Origin: Campylobacter sp. UBA1713
Lineage (GTDB): Bacteria; Campylobacterota; Campylobacteria; Campylobacterales; Campylobacteraceae
Length of the DNA: 6,426 nucleotides
Assembly: GCA_002317305.1 (NCBI GenBank)
Contig: DCIZ01000047.1
Span: 1-6,426 of the forward strand
Direction of reading: 5' to 3'
Positions 1 to 5,548 of this stretch are shown in pieces. Position 1 is the stretch's first letter. Each line of letters begins with the position of its first letter. The position numbers were made by a program, and so were the translations under genes. The notes beneath the pieces were generated by a model. That model saw only the letters and a program-made list of their open reading frames with translations, made no database searches and was not told where the DNA came from.

Positions 1-221
1 TCTGTTTTCTGCATTCCGTTTTCCGCACTCCGCATTCCGAACGGGGTCGCAGGGGCGTAGCCCCCGCCCTCCGTCCCGCCGCCGTTTTCTTTTGAGATTT
101 ATCGAAAAAGAAAATGGCGGCGGGACAAATAAAAAGCGTTAGCTTTTTACATGCGGATTGCGGATTGCGGAGTGCGGAAAACGGAATTTGTCAAAATTCG
201 CTTTTTCGTGAATTTGGCTTT
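1..221 (+). repeat. Composite hairpin repeat, copy 1 (forward; modules heptads-A-B-C-heptads-D)
   Basis: This non-coding stretch upstream of mntP is built of ordered modules. Six 7-bp units of the form TCYGNNN run from 1 to 42. A small hairpin GGGGC/GCCCC with a GTA loop lies at 52-64 (A). A 21-bp stem lies at 73-93/106-126 with a 12-nt loop; all pairs are Watson-Crick except one G-T (B). Hairpin AAAAAGC/GCTTTTT with loop GTTA lies at 131-148 (C). Five 7-bp units of the opposite sense (NNCGGAN) fill 152-186. Hairpin AAATTCGC/GTGAATTT with a 6-nt loop lies at 194-215 (D). The same order recurs in reverse at 1032-1236 and forward at 3699-3921, which is why I treat it as one unit. The left edge may lie outside the window. 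I do not recognise it as a named family. Function is unknown: a non-autonomous mobile element, a REP-like repeat or a structured RNA are all possible. Confidence 0.85.
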
Positions 222-224
222 TTT

Positions 225-283
225 AATCGCTCAAAAGGCAGGGGATTCTTCGGTCGCCTAACGGCTCCCTTGCGAATGACGGC
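225..283 (+). repeat. E module, copy 1 (forward; GATTCTTCG...GAATGACGGC)
   Basis: This is one of six copies of a short imperfect palindrome that carries GATTCTTCG at one end and GAATGACGGC at the other. The core at 245-277 folds around GCC/GGC (256-258/263-265) with a 4-nt loop. In other copies that inner stem is GGC/GCC or GC/GC, so the pairing is kept while the bases change. It directly follows the D hairpin, as in the copy after gmk. Similar 'GTCATTCTGAG...GAAGAATC' sequences are, to my recollection, widespread intergenic repeats in many bacteria. The copy points towards mntP and is mirrored by the copy at 969-1031. Confidence 0.8.
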
Positions 284-346
284 AAATTTTTGCAAAGTCA
301 AATTTAAAAAAACACACATTTACAACAAAAACAAAGGATAAAAAAA

Positions 347-901
347 ATGATCGAACTGCTACTTTTGTCAGTCGCACTCTCTTGCGATGCGATGGCACTC
401 TCTATGGCAAACGGCGCAAAGTGCTACAAACTCAGCACGGGCGAGATAGTGCGTTTTAGTGCGGTTTATGGCTTTTTTCAGGGGTTTATGCCGCTTCTTG
501 GCTTCTTTCTCGGGCTTGCTTTTGTGCGTTTTATAGCGCAGATTGATCATTTTGTTGCTTTTTTGATTCTTGCGTTTTTGGGTGCAAAAATGATAAAAGA
601 CGGGCTCAGTTCAGAAAAAGATAGCGTTTGTCAGCTCGGCATCGGTTTTAAAGAGCTTTGCGTGGGGGCGGTGGCGACTAGCATCGATGCGCTTGCGGTG
701 GGCATCACTTTTTCGTTTGGTGAGAGTAACATTTGGCTAAATGTAAGCATCATCGCGCTAGTTTGCGCCGCGCTTAGCTTTGCTTCTGCCTACGTGGGAC
801 GAGCTTTTGGCGAGCGTTTTGCCGACAAAGCGCTCATTTTTGGTGGCGTGATTCTTTGCTTAATAGGCACGAAAATCCTCGTGGAACATATCTTTTTTTG
901 A
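347..901 (+). CDS. mntP: MntP family manganese efflux pump
   Basis: The product is a 184-residue inner-membrane protein of the MntP (YebN, DUF204) family, which exports Mn2+ and protects against manganese excess. The length matches the family (E. coli about 188). Six hydrophobic segments are visible in two related halves. Each half carries the family's Asp motif: SCDAMALSM around Asp14 in the first segment and TSIDALAVG around Asp114 in the fourth. The start is supported by AAAGGA at 333-338, 8 bp before the ATG. In several bacteria mntP is controlled by MntR or a yybP-ykoY riboswitch. Only about 60 bp of non-repeat sequence lies upstream (284-346), and I see no riboswitch in it. The gene stands alone, with about 900 bp of its surroundings made of inverted repeat copies on both sides. 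The 114-341 reading frame just upstream runs through the repeat and is not a gene. Confidence 0.93.
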   Translation: MIELLLLSVALSCDAMALSMANGAKCYKLSTGEIVRFSAVYGFFQGFMPLLGFFLGLAFVRFIAQIDHFVAFLILAFLGAKMIKDGLSSEKDSVCQLGIGFKELCVGAVATSIDALAVGITFSFGESNIWLNVSIIALVCAALSFASAYVGRAFGERFADKALIFGGVILCLIGTKILVEHIFF

Positions 902-968
902 TGTGTTAGTGAGGTTTTAGGTTTTAGTGGTTTGAAAATTCTTGATTATCAAAAAAAGCAAAACCAAC
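902..968. other. Short non-repeat spacer after mntP
   Basis: This AT-rich spacer lies between the mntP stop and the next repeat copy. It contains a weak TTGA/TCAA inverted repeat near 942-952 and GGTTTT/AAAACC matches, but no GC-rich stem followed by a T run. I cannot call a terminator here. Transcription of mntP may instead end in the structured repeats that follow. Confidence 0.4.
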
Positions 969-1031
969 GCCGTCATTCTGAGGGAGGCAAAGCCGACCGA
1001 AGAATCCCATGGAATTTGAGCGAGTAGAATC
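969..1031 (-). repeat. E module, copy 2 (reverse)
   Basis: This reverse-oriented E copy begins GCCGTCATTCTGAGG and ends TAGAATC. Its core at 975-1005 is a symmetrical hairpin. ATTCT (975-979) pairs with AGAAT (1001-1005), GA faces GA, GG pairs with CC, GA again faces GA, and GGC (986-988) pairs with GCC (992-994) around a loop AAA. It mirrors the copy at 225-283 across mntP. Confidence 0.8.
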
Positions 1032-1236
1032 TATAAATTCGCAAAAAAGCAAATTTTCACAAATTCCGCTTTCTGCATTCTGTTTTCCGTTTTCCGTTTT
1101 CCGATAAGTAAAAAGCTATCGCTTTTTTAAGTCCCGCCACCGTTTTCTTTTTCGATAAATCTCAAAAGAAAACGGCGGCGGGACGAGCGACGAGGGCTAC
1201 GCCTCTGCGACCACATTCGAAATACAGAATGTAGAA
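1032..1236 (-). repeat. Composite hairpin repeat, copy 2 (reverse; mirror image of copy 1)
   Basis: Read on the minus strand this repeats copy 1 module by module. D is at 1035-1056 (one mismatch in 8 bp). Six TCYGNNN heptads are at 1065-1106. C is at 1110-1127, with loop TATC on the plus strand. B is at 1131-1184, a 21-bp stem with one A-C mismatch and a loop that is the exact complement of copy 1's loop. A is at about 1192-1212. A decayed 7-bp array follows, with CGAA, CAGA and TAGA at 1218, 1225 and 1232. Hairpins A to C are roughly 90% identical to copy 1 by eye. The right end is uncertain because the last array is degraded. Confidence 0.82.
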
Positions 1237-1259
1237 ATTTACATTTGCACAGAAACGAC

Positions 1260-1424
1260 AACCAAACGCCGTCATTCTGAGGGAGGCAAAGCCGACCGAA
1301 GAATCTCCTGAAATTTAAGGGAGTAGAATCTTTGAAATTCGCTTTTTTGTGAATTTTAGGATTCTACCCGCTCAAAAGGCAGGGGATTCTTCGCTAGCGC
1401 TCAGAATGACGGCGTTGGTTCAAA
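1260..1424. repeat. E-D-E long palindrome (E copies 3 and 4 head to head)
   Basis: A reverse E copy (1267-1330, core 1274-1304) and a forward E copy (1359-1413, core 1386-1407) face away from a central D hairpin, AAATTCGC (1335-1342) with GTGAATTT (1349-1356) and a T6 loop. The two arms are imperfect complements over about 65 bp each. They include the AACCAA-type bases outside the cores, so the whole block could extrude as one cruciform or fold as one long RNA hairpin. It lies between mntP and the EamA gene and could end transcription in either direction, but there is no classical T-tract terminator. Confidence 0.75.
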
Positions 1425-1445
1425 GATTCTCACAATTCGAGAATT

Positions 1446-1474
1446 TCCGTTTTTCCGTTTTCCGCATTTCGCAT
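1446..1474 (-). repeat. 7-bp degenerate array before the EamA gene
   Basis: Four TCCGNNN-like units start at 1446, 1454, 1461 and 1468. The spacing is 8, 7 and 7 bp. The last unit is decayed to TTCGCAT. The array abuts the ribosome site of the EamA gene (AGAAGG at 1476-1481), so it should form part of that gene's 5' leader. Confidence 0.7.
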
Positions 1475-1488
1475 TAGAAGGCTTAAAA

Positions 1489-2397
1489 ATGAAAAATTTC
1501 ATCGTTCATCACATTGCTGTTTGTTACATGCTCATCGCCTCGTTTTGTTTTGCCGTAACGAGCCTTTTTGCAAAGCTTTTGGGCGACCAAATGCCCAGCG
1601 GCGAAGTGGTATTTTGGCGAAATTTCATAGGGCTTGTGCTCATCGTTTTCTCCATTTTGCTAGCAAAAGAGCGCGAAAAAAGCGTAGGCGGACATCCGTT
1701 TTTGCTCATTTTTCGCGGCATCATCGGCGTCCTTTCGCTACTGGCGTTTTTTTACAACGTTACCCACATCTCGCTTGCAGCGGCGTTTACATTTTCAAAA
1801 ACCAGCCCCATCTTTACCGCCATCTTTTGCGCCGTTTTGCTAAAAGAGCGCATCGGGCGGCTTGGCTGGTCTGCTGTGGTTTTTGGTTTTGTGGGAATTT
1901 TGCTCGTCATTCAGCCACATTTTGGCGTCTCAAAAACCGACATCGTGGGCATCATCGGCGGCGTGGGCGCAGCGCTTGCCTACACGAGTGTGCGTGAGTT
2001 ACGCAAATTTTACGAGACAAAACTCATCGTCCTTTCGTTTATGTTTTTTGGCTCGCTTGTCCCGCTTCTCTTTGCGCTTTTTGGCGGTTTTGGCGGTTTG
2101 CGAGAAAACGAATTTTGGGGCTTTTTGTTTGCGCCTTTTGTCTTGCCGGACTTAAAAGGGTGGTTTTTTTTGGCGTTGATGGGCATTTTTGGGACGATTT
2201 TTCAGGTTTACATCACAAAGGCTTACGCCGCGTCTCGTTCGGCTGGGCTCATCTCTGCTGTGAGCTACACAGACATAGTTTTTAGCACGTTTTTTGGCTG
2301 TTTGCTAGGCGATGCTTTGCCAAATGCGCTTGGGTTTTTAGGCATTTTGGTCATTGTGGTGGCGGGCGTTTTGGTCTCTTTGAAACCAGAAAAATGA
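1489..2397 (+). CDS. EamA/DMT superfamily transporter
   Basis: The product is a 302-residue integral membrane protein with about ten hydrophobic segments and the typical two-repeat EamA layout, at about residues 12-140 and 150-297. Family hallmarks include the early FWRNFIG stretch, FRGIIGVLSLLAFFYNVTHISLAAA, SPIFTAIFCAVLLKERIG at the end of the first repeat, and the matching AGLISAVSYTDIVFSTFFGCLLGD in the second. Proteins of this group export or import small metabolites such as amino acids or nucleotides; the substrate cannot be read from the sequence. The ATG at 1489 is preceded by AGAAGG (1476-1481) at 7 bp. It has no close co-directional partner: 91 bp upstream are non-E sequence and array, and 100 bp downstream hold a partial repeat. 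Closest named relatives would be RhaT/RarD-like or YdcZ-type permeases, but I would not assign a symbol. Confidence 0.88.
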   Translation: MKNFIVHHIAVCYMLIASFCFAVTSLFAKLLGDQMPSGEVVFWRNFIGLVLIVFSILLAKEREKSVGGHPFLLIFRGIIGVLSLLAFFYNVTHISLAAAFTFSKTSPIFTAIFCAVLLKERIGRLGWSAVVFGFVGILLVIQPHFGVSKTDIVGIIGGVGAALAYTSVRELRKFYETKLIVLSFMFFGSLVPLLFALFGGFGGLRENEFWGFLFAPFVLPDLKGWFFLALMGIFGTIFQVYITKAYAASRSAGLISAVSYTDIVFSTFFGCLLGDALPNALGFLGILVIVVAGVLVSLKPEK

Positions 2398-2415
2398 AAT
2401 TTGCGACTGGTAGCG

Positions 2416-2473
2416 AAGCGAAAAGAAAAGGCAAGTGGTGGCGGAGGCTACAAAAAAGCGTTAGCTTTTTTAC
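2416..2473 (+). repeat. Half copy of the composite repeat (B 3' arm + C)
   Basis: GCGAAAAGAAAAGG followed by GGTGGCGGAGGCT matches the 3' arm of hairpin B as found in the copy at 3777-3830. It is followed by the C hairpin AAAAAGC/GCTTTTT (2453-2470, loop GTTA). No matching 5' arm of B is present; upstream is the end of the EamA gene. The C hairpin ends 15 bp before the ribosome site of the M16 gene and could act as a weak terminator or leader structure. Confidence 0.65.
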
Positions 2474-2497
2474 CAAAAATTTAAAAAAAGGAAAAAA

Positions 2498-3697
2498 ATG
2501 GAACACATAGAAGTAAAAGGTGTAAAAGTGCCGTTTTTGCGGCTTTTTGATGCGTGTGGTTTGGTGAGCATAAAGCTCGTTTGGCAGGCTAGCGGCGTGT
2601 GTGAGGACGGAGTAGTCGGCGAGACAAATTTCGCCGCAAAGGTGCTAGAGGAGGGCGTTTTTGGTAGGGAAGATTTTCACAAAGAGCTAGAAAAACGTGC
2701 CATAGAGTTAAATGTGAATTATGACTTTGAGACGTTTAAAGTTGAGCTGGTTGCGCTAAAAGAATTTGCAGGCTTTGCGCTAAATTCGCTCGCTGAACTT
2801 TTACAAAAACCAAATTTGAAAGAGGAGATTTTTGACAAAGTTCGCCGAAATGTCATCTCAAACATAAAGCTAAAACGGCTAAATTTTGGCAAACTTTCTC
2901 AAAAAAAGCTAAAAGAGATGGTTTTTGAGGGAAATTTAGCGAAAGAATTTTTGGGCACAGAGGCGGAGGTTGAGAGGTTTGGGGAGGCGGAGGCTAGAAG
3001 CGTGCTTTCACGGCTGGACTTGGCAAATTTGCACGTTAGCGCAAGTGGCGAGATGGAGAGTGAGACGTTAAAAACGCTAGAAAAAACGCTGGCAAATTTG
3101 CCAAAAGGCGAGCGGCGAGTGCTAGGCAAATTTGCGCTAAAAAGCACGCGTGAGGTGCGGCGTTTTAAAGAGGAGACGACACAGAGTTTTATCTCTTTTG
3201 CGGCGCCGCTTTGTGTGAGCGAGGAGGAGCACCATCTGCGTGCTTTGGCGTTTTACATACTGGGTGCGGGTGGTTTTGGGTCTAGGCTCATGGAGGAGAT
3301 TCGCGTGCGGCGTGGGCTGGCTTACAGCGTGGGCGGGCGAAGTGTGTGGCACAAGAGTTATCAGCTTTTTCGTGGGGCTTTGCAGACAAAAAACGAGAGT
3401 GCTGAGGAGGCTATGGCGGCGACTAGGGAGATAGTGCGGGCGTTTGTGGAGGGCGGCGTGAGTGAATTTGAGCTTGAAAGTGCCAAAAAGTCGCTTTGCG
3501 GGAGCGAGGTTTTGGCAAATGAAAACATCTTTTCGCGTGCGTCTTTGCGTGAGAGTGGCTACTACAACTTTGGCGACGAGGAGGCTTTTGCAAAGAGGTT
3601 TAAGAAGATCGCTAGTGCAAATTTAGACGAGCTAAATGCCTTTGTGAAGAGGCAAATTTGTCTAAATGAGCTGGGGTTTGTGGCGGTGTGCGGCTGA
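2498..3697 (+). CDS. M16 family peptidase homologue without the zinc-binding motif
   Basis: The product is a 399-residue protein with the two-domain layout of short M16 (pitrilysin/processing-peptidase) proteins. The C-terminal half has the clear family stretch FYILGAGGFGSRLMEEIR, continuing to RRGLAYSV (residues about 252-278), including the Arg and Tyr of the conserved R..Y motif. In the N-terminal half the position of the catalytic HxxEH is occupied by NFAAK (residues 44-48), in the context GETNFAAKVLEEG. Both zinc histidines and the catalytic Glu are therefore absent. Such members are usually the non-catalytic partner of an active M16 subunit, as in two-subunit processing peptidases. No active partner is in this window. 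No signal peptide is obvious at the chosen start, which is supported by AAAAGGA (2486-2492) 5 bp upstream. The extreme C-terminus (VCG) is coded by bases that look like the adjoining 7-bp array. Confidence 0.87.
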   Translation: MEHIEVKGVKVPFLRLFDACGLVSIKLVWQASGVCEDGVVGETNFAAKVLEEGVFGREDFHKELEKRAIELNVNYDFETFKVELVALKEFAGFALNSLAELLQKPNLKEEIFDKVRRNVISNIKLKRLNFGKLSQKKLKEMVFEGNLAKEFLGTEAEVERFGEAEARSVLSRLDLANLHVSASGEMESETLKTLEKTLANLPKGERRVLGKFALKSTREVRRFKEETTQSFISFAAPLCVSEEEHHLRALAFYILGAGGFGSRLMEEIRVRRGLAYSVGGRSVWHKSYQLFRGALQTKNESAEEAMAATREIVRAFVEGGVSEFELESAKKSLCGSEVLANENIFSRASLRESGYYNFGDEEAFAKRFKKIASANLDELNAFVKRQICLNELGFVAVCG

Positions 3698-3698
3698 G

Positions 3699-3921
3699 TG
3701 CGGAGTTCATTTGGAAAACGGAGTGCAGAGTGCGAAGCGACTTTTGGGGTCGCAGGGGCGAAAGCCCCCGCCCGCCAGCCTCCACCAAACTTTCTTTGAG
3801 CTTCAGCGAAAAGAAAGTTTGGTGGAGGCTAAATAAAAAAGCGTTAGCTTTTTACCTATCTGAAAACGGAGTGCGGAAAACGGAAAACGGAATTTATGAA
3901 AATTCGCTTTTTCGTGAATTT
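3699..3921 (+). repeat. Composite hairpin repeat, copy 3 (forward; heptads-A-B-C-heptads-D)
   Basis: Together with the promoter region this fills the gap between the M16 gene and rppH. Imperfect heptads run from about 3699 to 3736 (regular at 3712, 3719, 3726 and 3733). Hairpin A, GGGGC/GCCCC with a GAAA tetraloop, is at 3755-3768. Hairpin B is a perfect 21-bp stem (3777-3797/3810-3830) with a 12-nt loop beginning GAG and ending CGA. C is at 3836-3853. Five heptads (CNGA at 3860, 3867, 3874, 3881 and 3888) follow, then D at 3900-3921. The loop boundaries and all flanking modules match copy 1. The B stem has a different sequence in the same shape. No full E module follows. Confidence 0.85.
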
Positions 3922-3969
3922 GACTTTTGCCGTTTTTTTGGATTAACCTTTTTTTAAATAGTTTTAGGC

Positions 3970-3975
3970 TAGAAT
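3970..3975 (+). promoter_or_regulatory. Probable sigma70 -10 box for rppH operon
   Basis: TAGAAT lies 27 bp before the rppH ATG. Upstream is AT-rich sequence with T runs (3931-3960) and no good -35 box, which is the usual promoter style in Campylobacter. TAGAATCT followed by an AAATTC-like stretch also occurs at the ends of the E modules at 1024-1039 and 1324-1340, so this promoter may be built from a repeat end. Confidence 0.55.
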
Positions 3976-4002
3976 CTCTAAAATTCAAAGTTAAGGTTGA
4001 GC

Positions 4003-4464
4003 ATGCAAAGCAAATATAGACCAAATGCTGCGGCGATAGTCTTGTCAAAGGAGTATCCTTTTGCCTGCAAAGTTCTCATCGCAGAGCGGACGGACATAGA
4101 GGGTGCGTGGCAGTTTCCGCAGGGCGGAATCGACGATGGCGAAACGCCAAAAGAGGCGGTTTTAAGGGAGCTAGAAGAGGAGATAGGGACGAGAAAAGTC
4201 GAGATAGTGGCAGAGTGTGGCGAGTGGTTTAACTATGATTTTCCTAGCGATGTAAAAAAGATAGGAAATTTTCGCGGACAGACGCAACGCTACTTTTTGG
4301 TTCGGTTAAAAGATGGCGCAAAGATCAACCTAAAAACAAAACATCCCGAATTTTGCGCCTACAAATTTGTCGATGTGGCATCTGTTTTAAAAAGCGTAAC
4401 GGCTTTTAAAAAGGGTGTTTACATTAAAGCTTTGAGGTGGTTTAAAGAGAGAGGTTATCTATAA
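4003..4464 (+). CDS. rppH: RNA pyrophosphohydrolase / diadenosine polyphosphate hydrolase (Nudix)
   Basis: The product is a 153-residue Nudix hydrolase of the RppH/NudH type. It removes pyrophosphate from triphosphorylated mRNA 5' ends and so opens transcripts to decay; family members also cleave Ap4A-type dinucleotides. The Nudix box spans residues 41-63 (GGIDDGE, then RELEEEIG), with the metal-binding Glu56, Glu59 and Glu60 all present. WQFPQGG just before it is typical of RppH. I chose the ATG at 4003 rather than the in-frame TTG at 3997, because TTAAGG (3991-3996) directly touches the TTG but is 6 bp from the ATG, and the resulting MQSKYRPN start fits relatives. It is the first gene of a unit with the next two genes. 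In C. jejuni and H. pylori the homologue is, as I recall, followed by lysC, which is not the case here. Confidence 0.93.
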   Translation: MQSKYRPNAAAIVLSKEYPFACKVLIAERTDIEGAWQFPQGGIDDGETPKEAVLRELEEEIGTRKVEIVAECGEWFNYDFPSDVKKIGNFRGQTQRYFLVRLKDGAKINLKTKHPEFCAYKFVDVASVLKSVTAFKKGVYIKALRWFKERGYL

Positions 4465-4474
4465 AGGAAAAAAG

Positions 4475-5545
4475 ATGAAGATTTTTTTGGCAAACGACAA
4501 CATTAGCACCACTAGGCTGGTGCGTGGAATTTTAGCACGACTGGGCGAAGAGGCGGTGGAAGTAACGAGCGTGGTAGATGTGAGGCGTTGTGATCTTTTG
4601 ATAGTAGACGATGGCATTTTGGAGGACGAAAACGACCTTGACGGCTTGGCAAAACGTGTGATAATTTTGGCAAAAAACAAATTTATGACACGATTTGACC
4701 TCATTAAAAAGCCGTTTTTGCCGACTGAACTCTCAAATTTGATTCGCAAAAAGATTCAAGAGATAGAAGACGAAGGACCAAACCAAAACAACTTTGCACG
4801 AAACGCCGCACGAAACAGAGCAGACGCACAAGCTAGCGAGATAGAGCAGCTAAAAAGACAGCTAAGAGAGCTCGAAGAGATGCAAAGCACGGGGACGCAG
4901 ATGGTGCCTGCTAGTCGCGGCGGACAGGGCGGCATGCAAAGTGGCGGACAGCTTGTGCCGACTAGACCAAACAGACAGCAACAACGTCAGCAACAACAGC
5001 AGAATCTCTTGCCACAGCAGAGCAGACAGCAACAGATGCAAGCCCAACGCCAAGCACAGATGCAGCAAGCACAAGCCCAACAGATGCAGATAGAGCAGCA
5101 ACAACAGCAACAACAGCAGCAGATGCAAACCAGACAGCAGCAAGCCCAAGCCCAACAACGCCAGCTACAAGCCCAACAACGCCAGCTACAAAACGCGCAG
5201 CAGCAACAGCACAAGCCAGTAACCATGAGCCCAGAGTTAGCAAAGTCGATGTACGGCAACGACTATATAGGCGACCCTGAATTTGACGAGCTTTACAGAC
5301 TTAGCGGACTTCTAAAAGGTGTGGATGCGCAGAGCTTTTCGGGCAACGCGCCAGAGCTTTCAGATGGCGAGAGTTTGCCACAACGAACTAAACCAGAGGT
5401 AACAGACGAGATAAAGCACACCATAGCACAAGGCGTGAGCGAGGTTGTGGGCGAATACCTTAAAAATTCAGAATACAACTGGGTTTTAGACCAGCTAGAG
5501 ATAAAAGTAAACGTGCGGTTTGAGCCCATAAGCGACAAGGAATAA
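4475..5545 (+). CDS. Receiver-like, glutamine-rich protein of unknown function
   Basis: The product is a 356-residue cytoplasmic-looking protein with no signal peptide or membrane segment. Residues 1-95 resemble a shortened response-regulator receiver: a beta-strand ending LAND, then CDLLIVDD with Asp45 at the phospho-acceptor position, RVIILAK where Thr/Ser is replaced by Ala66, and KKPF with the conserved Lys79-Pro80. A short helix or coiled coil (about 118-137) and a Gly-rich linker (147-160) follow. Residues 167-245 contain 49 glutamines in 79 residues by my count, with a run of nine. The C-terminal 110 residues are mixed and acidic, with no motif I know. The start is supported by AAAGGA at 4463-4468. 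It lies 10 bp after rppH and 3 bp before gmk. C. jejuni has, as I recall, a 'highly acidic protein' gene before gmk (Cj1178c); this may be its positional counterpart. No function is assigned. Confidence 0.85.
   Translation: MKIFLANDNISTTRLVRGILARLGEEAVEVTSVVDVRRCDLLIVDDGILEDENDLDGLAKRVIILAKNKFMTRFDLIKKPFLPTELSNLIRKKIQEIEDEGPNQNNFARNAARNRADAQASEIEQLKRQLRELEEMQSTGTQMVPASRGGQGGMQSGGQLVPTRPNRQQQRQQQQQNLLPQQSRQQQMQAQRQAQMQQAQAQQMQIEQQQQQQQQQMQTRQQQAQAQQRQLQAQQRQLQNAQQQQHKPVTMSPELAKSMYGNDYIGDPEFDELYRLSGLLKGVDAQSFSGNAPELSDGESLPQRTKPEVTDEIKHTIAQGVSEVVGEYLKNSEYNWVLDQLEIKVNVRFEPISDKE
4974..5209 (+). repeat. CAG/CAA-rich low-complexity tract coding polyglutamine
   Basis: This tract within the receiver-like gene is dominated by CAG and CAA codons in mixed order, with interspersed Arg, Met, Ala and Leu codons. 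It contains a perfect 21-bp tandem pair at 5150-5170 and 5171-5191 that encodes the heptapeptide AQQRQLQ twice. Mixing of CAG and CAA means there is no pure triplet run long enough for simple slippage, but the 21-bp pair could change copy number without a frameshift. The long open frames on the opposite strand here (poly-Leu, poly-Ala/Val and poly-Cys) are artefacts of this tract. Confidence 0.85.
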
Positions 5546-5548
5546 GCC

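Noticed and set aside
131..148. C hairpin as a true rho-independent terminator
   Set aside because: Only two GC pairs, and the T run is part of the stem; too weak to call, though it may contribute.
114..341. 75-codon + frame ending just before mntP
   Set aside because: It starts inside hairpin B and runs through arrays and D/E modules; no ribosome site, and its sequence is explained by the repeat.
284..346. yybP-ykoY manganese riboswitch before mntP
   Set aside because: The non-repeat leader is only about 60 bp and I see no such fold; the hairpins further upstream belong to the dispersed repeat.
1..1236. Insertion sequence carrying mntP
   Set aside because: No transposase gene and no target-site duplication visible; the arms are imperfect and made of dispersed modules, so I keep it only as a hypothesis.
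969..1424. CRISPR-like array in the mntP-EamA gap
   Set aside because: Repeated parts are inverted modules of different kinds, not direct repeats of one unit separated by unique spacers of equal size.
3688..3957. 89-codon + frame between the M16 gene and rppH
   Set aside because: It overlaps the M16 end and the whole composite copy 3; the protein is simply translated repeat.
3997..4002. TTG at 3997 as start of rppH
   Set aside because: The ribosome site TTAAGG directly abuts it with no spacing; the ATG at 4003 has a 6-bp spacing and gives the family N-terminus.
4862..5259. Long minus-strand open frames rich in Leu, Ala/Val or Cys
   Set aside because: They are the complement of the CAG/CAA tract in the receiver-like gene; such tracts leave all opposite frames open.
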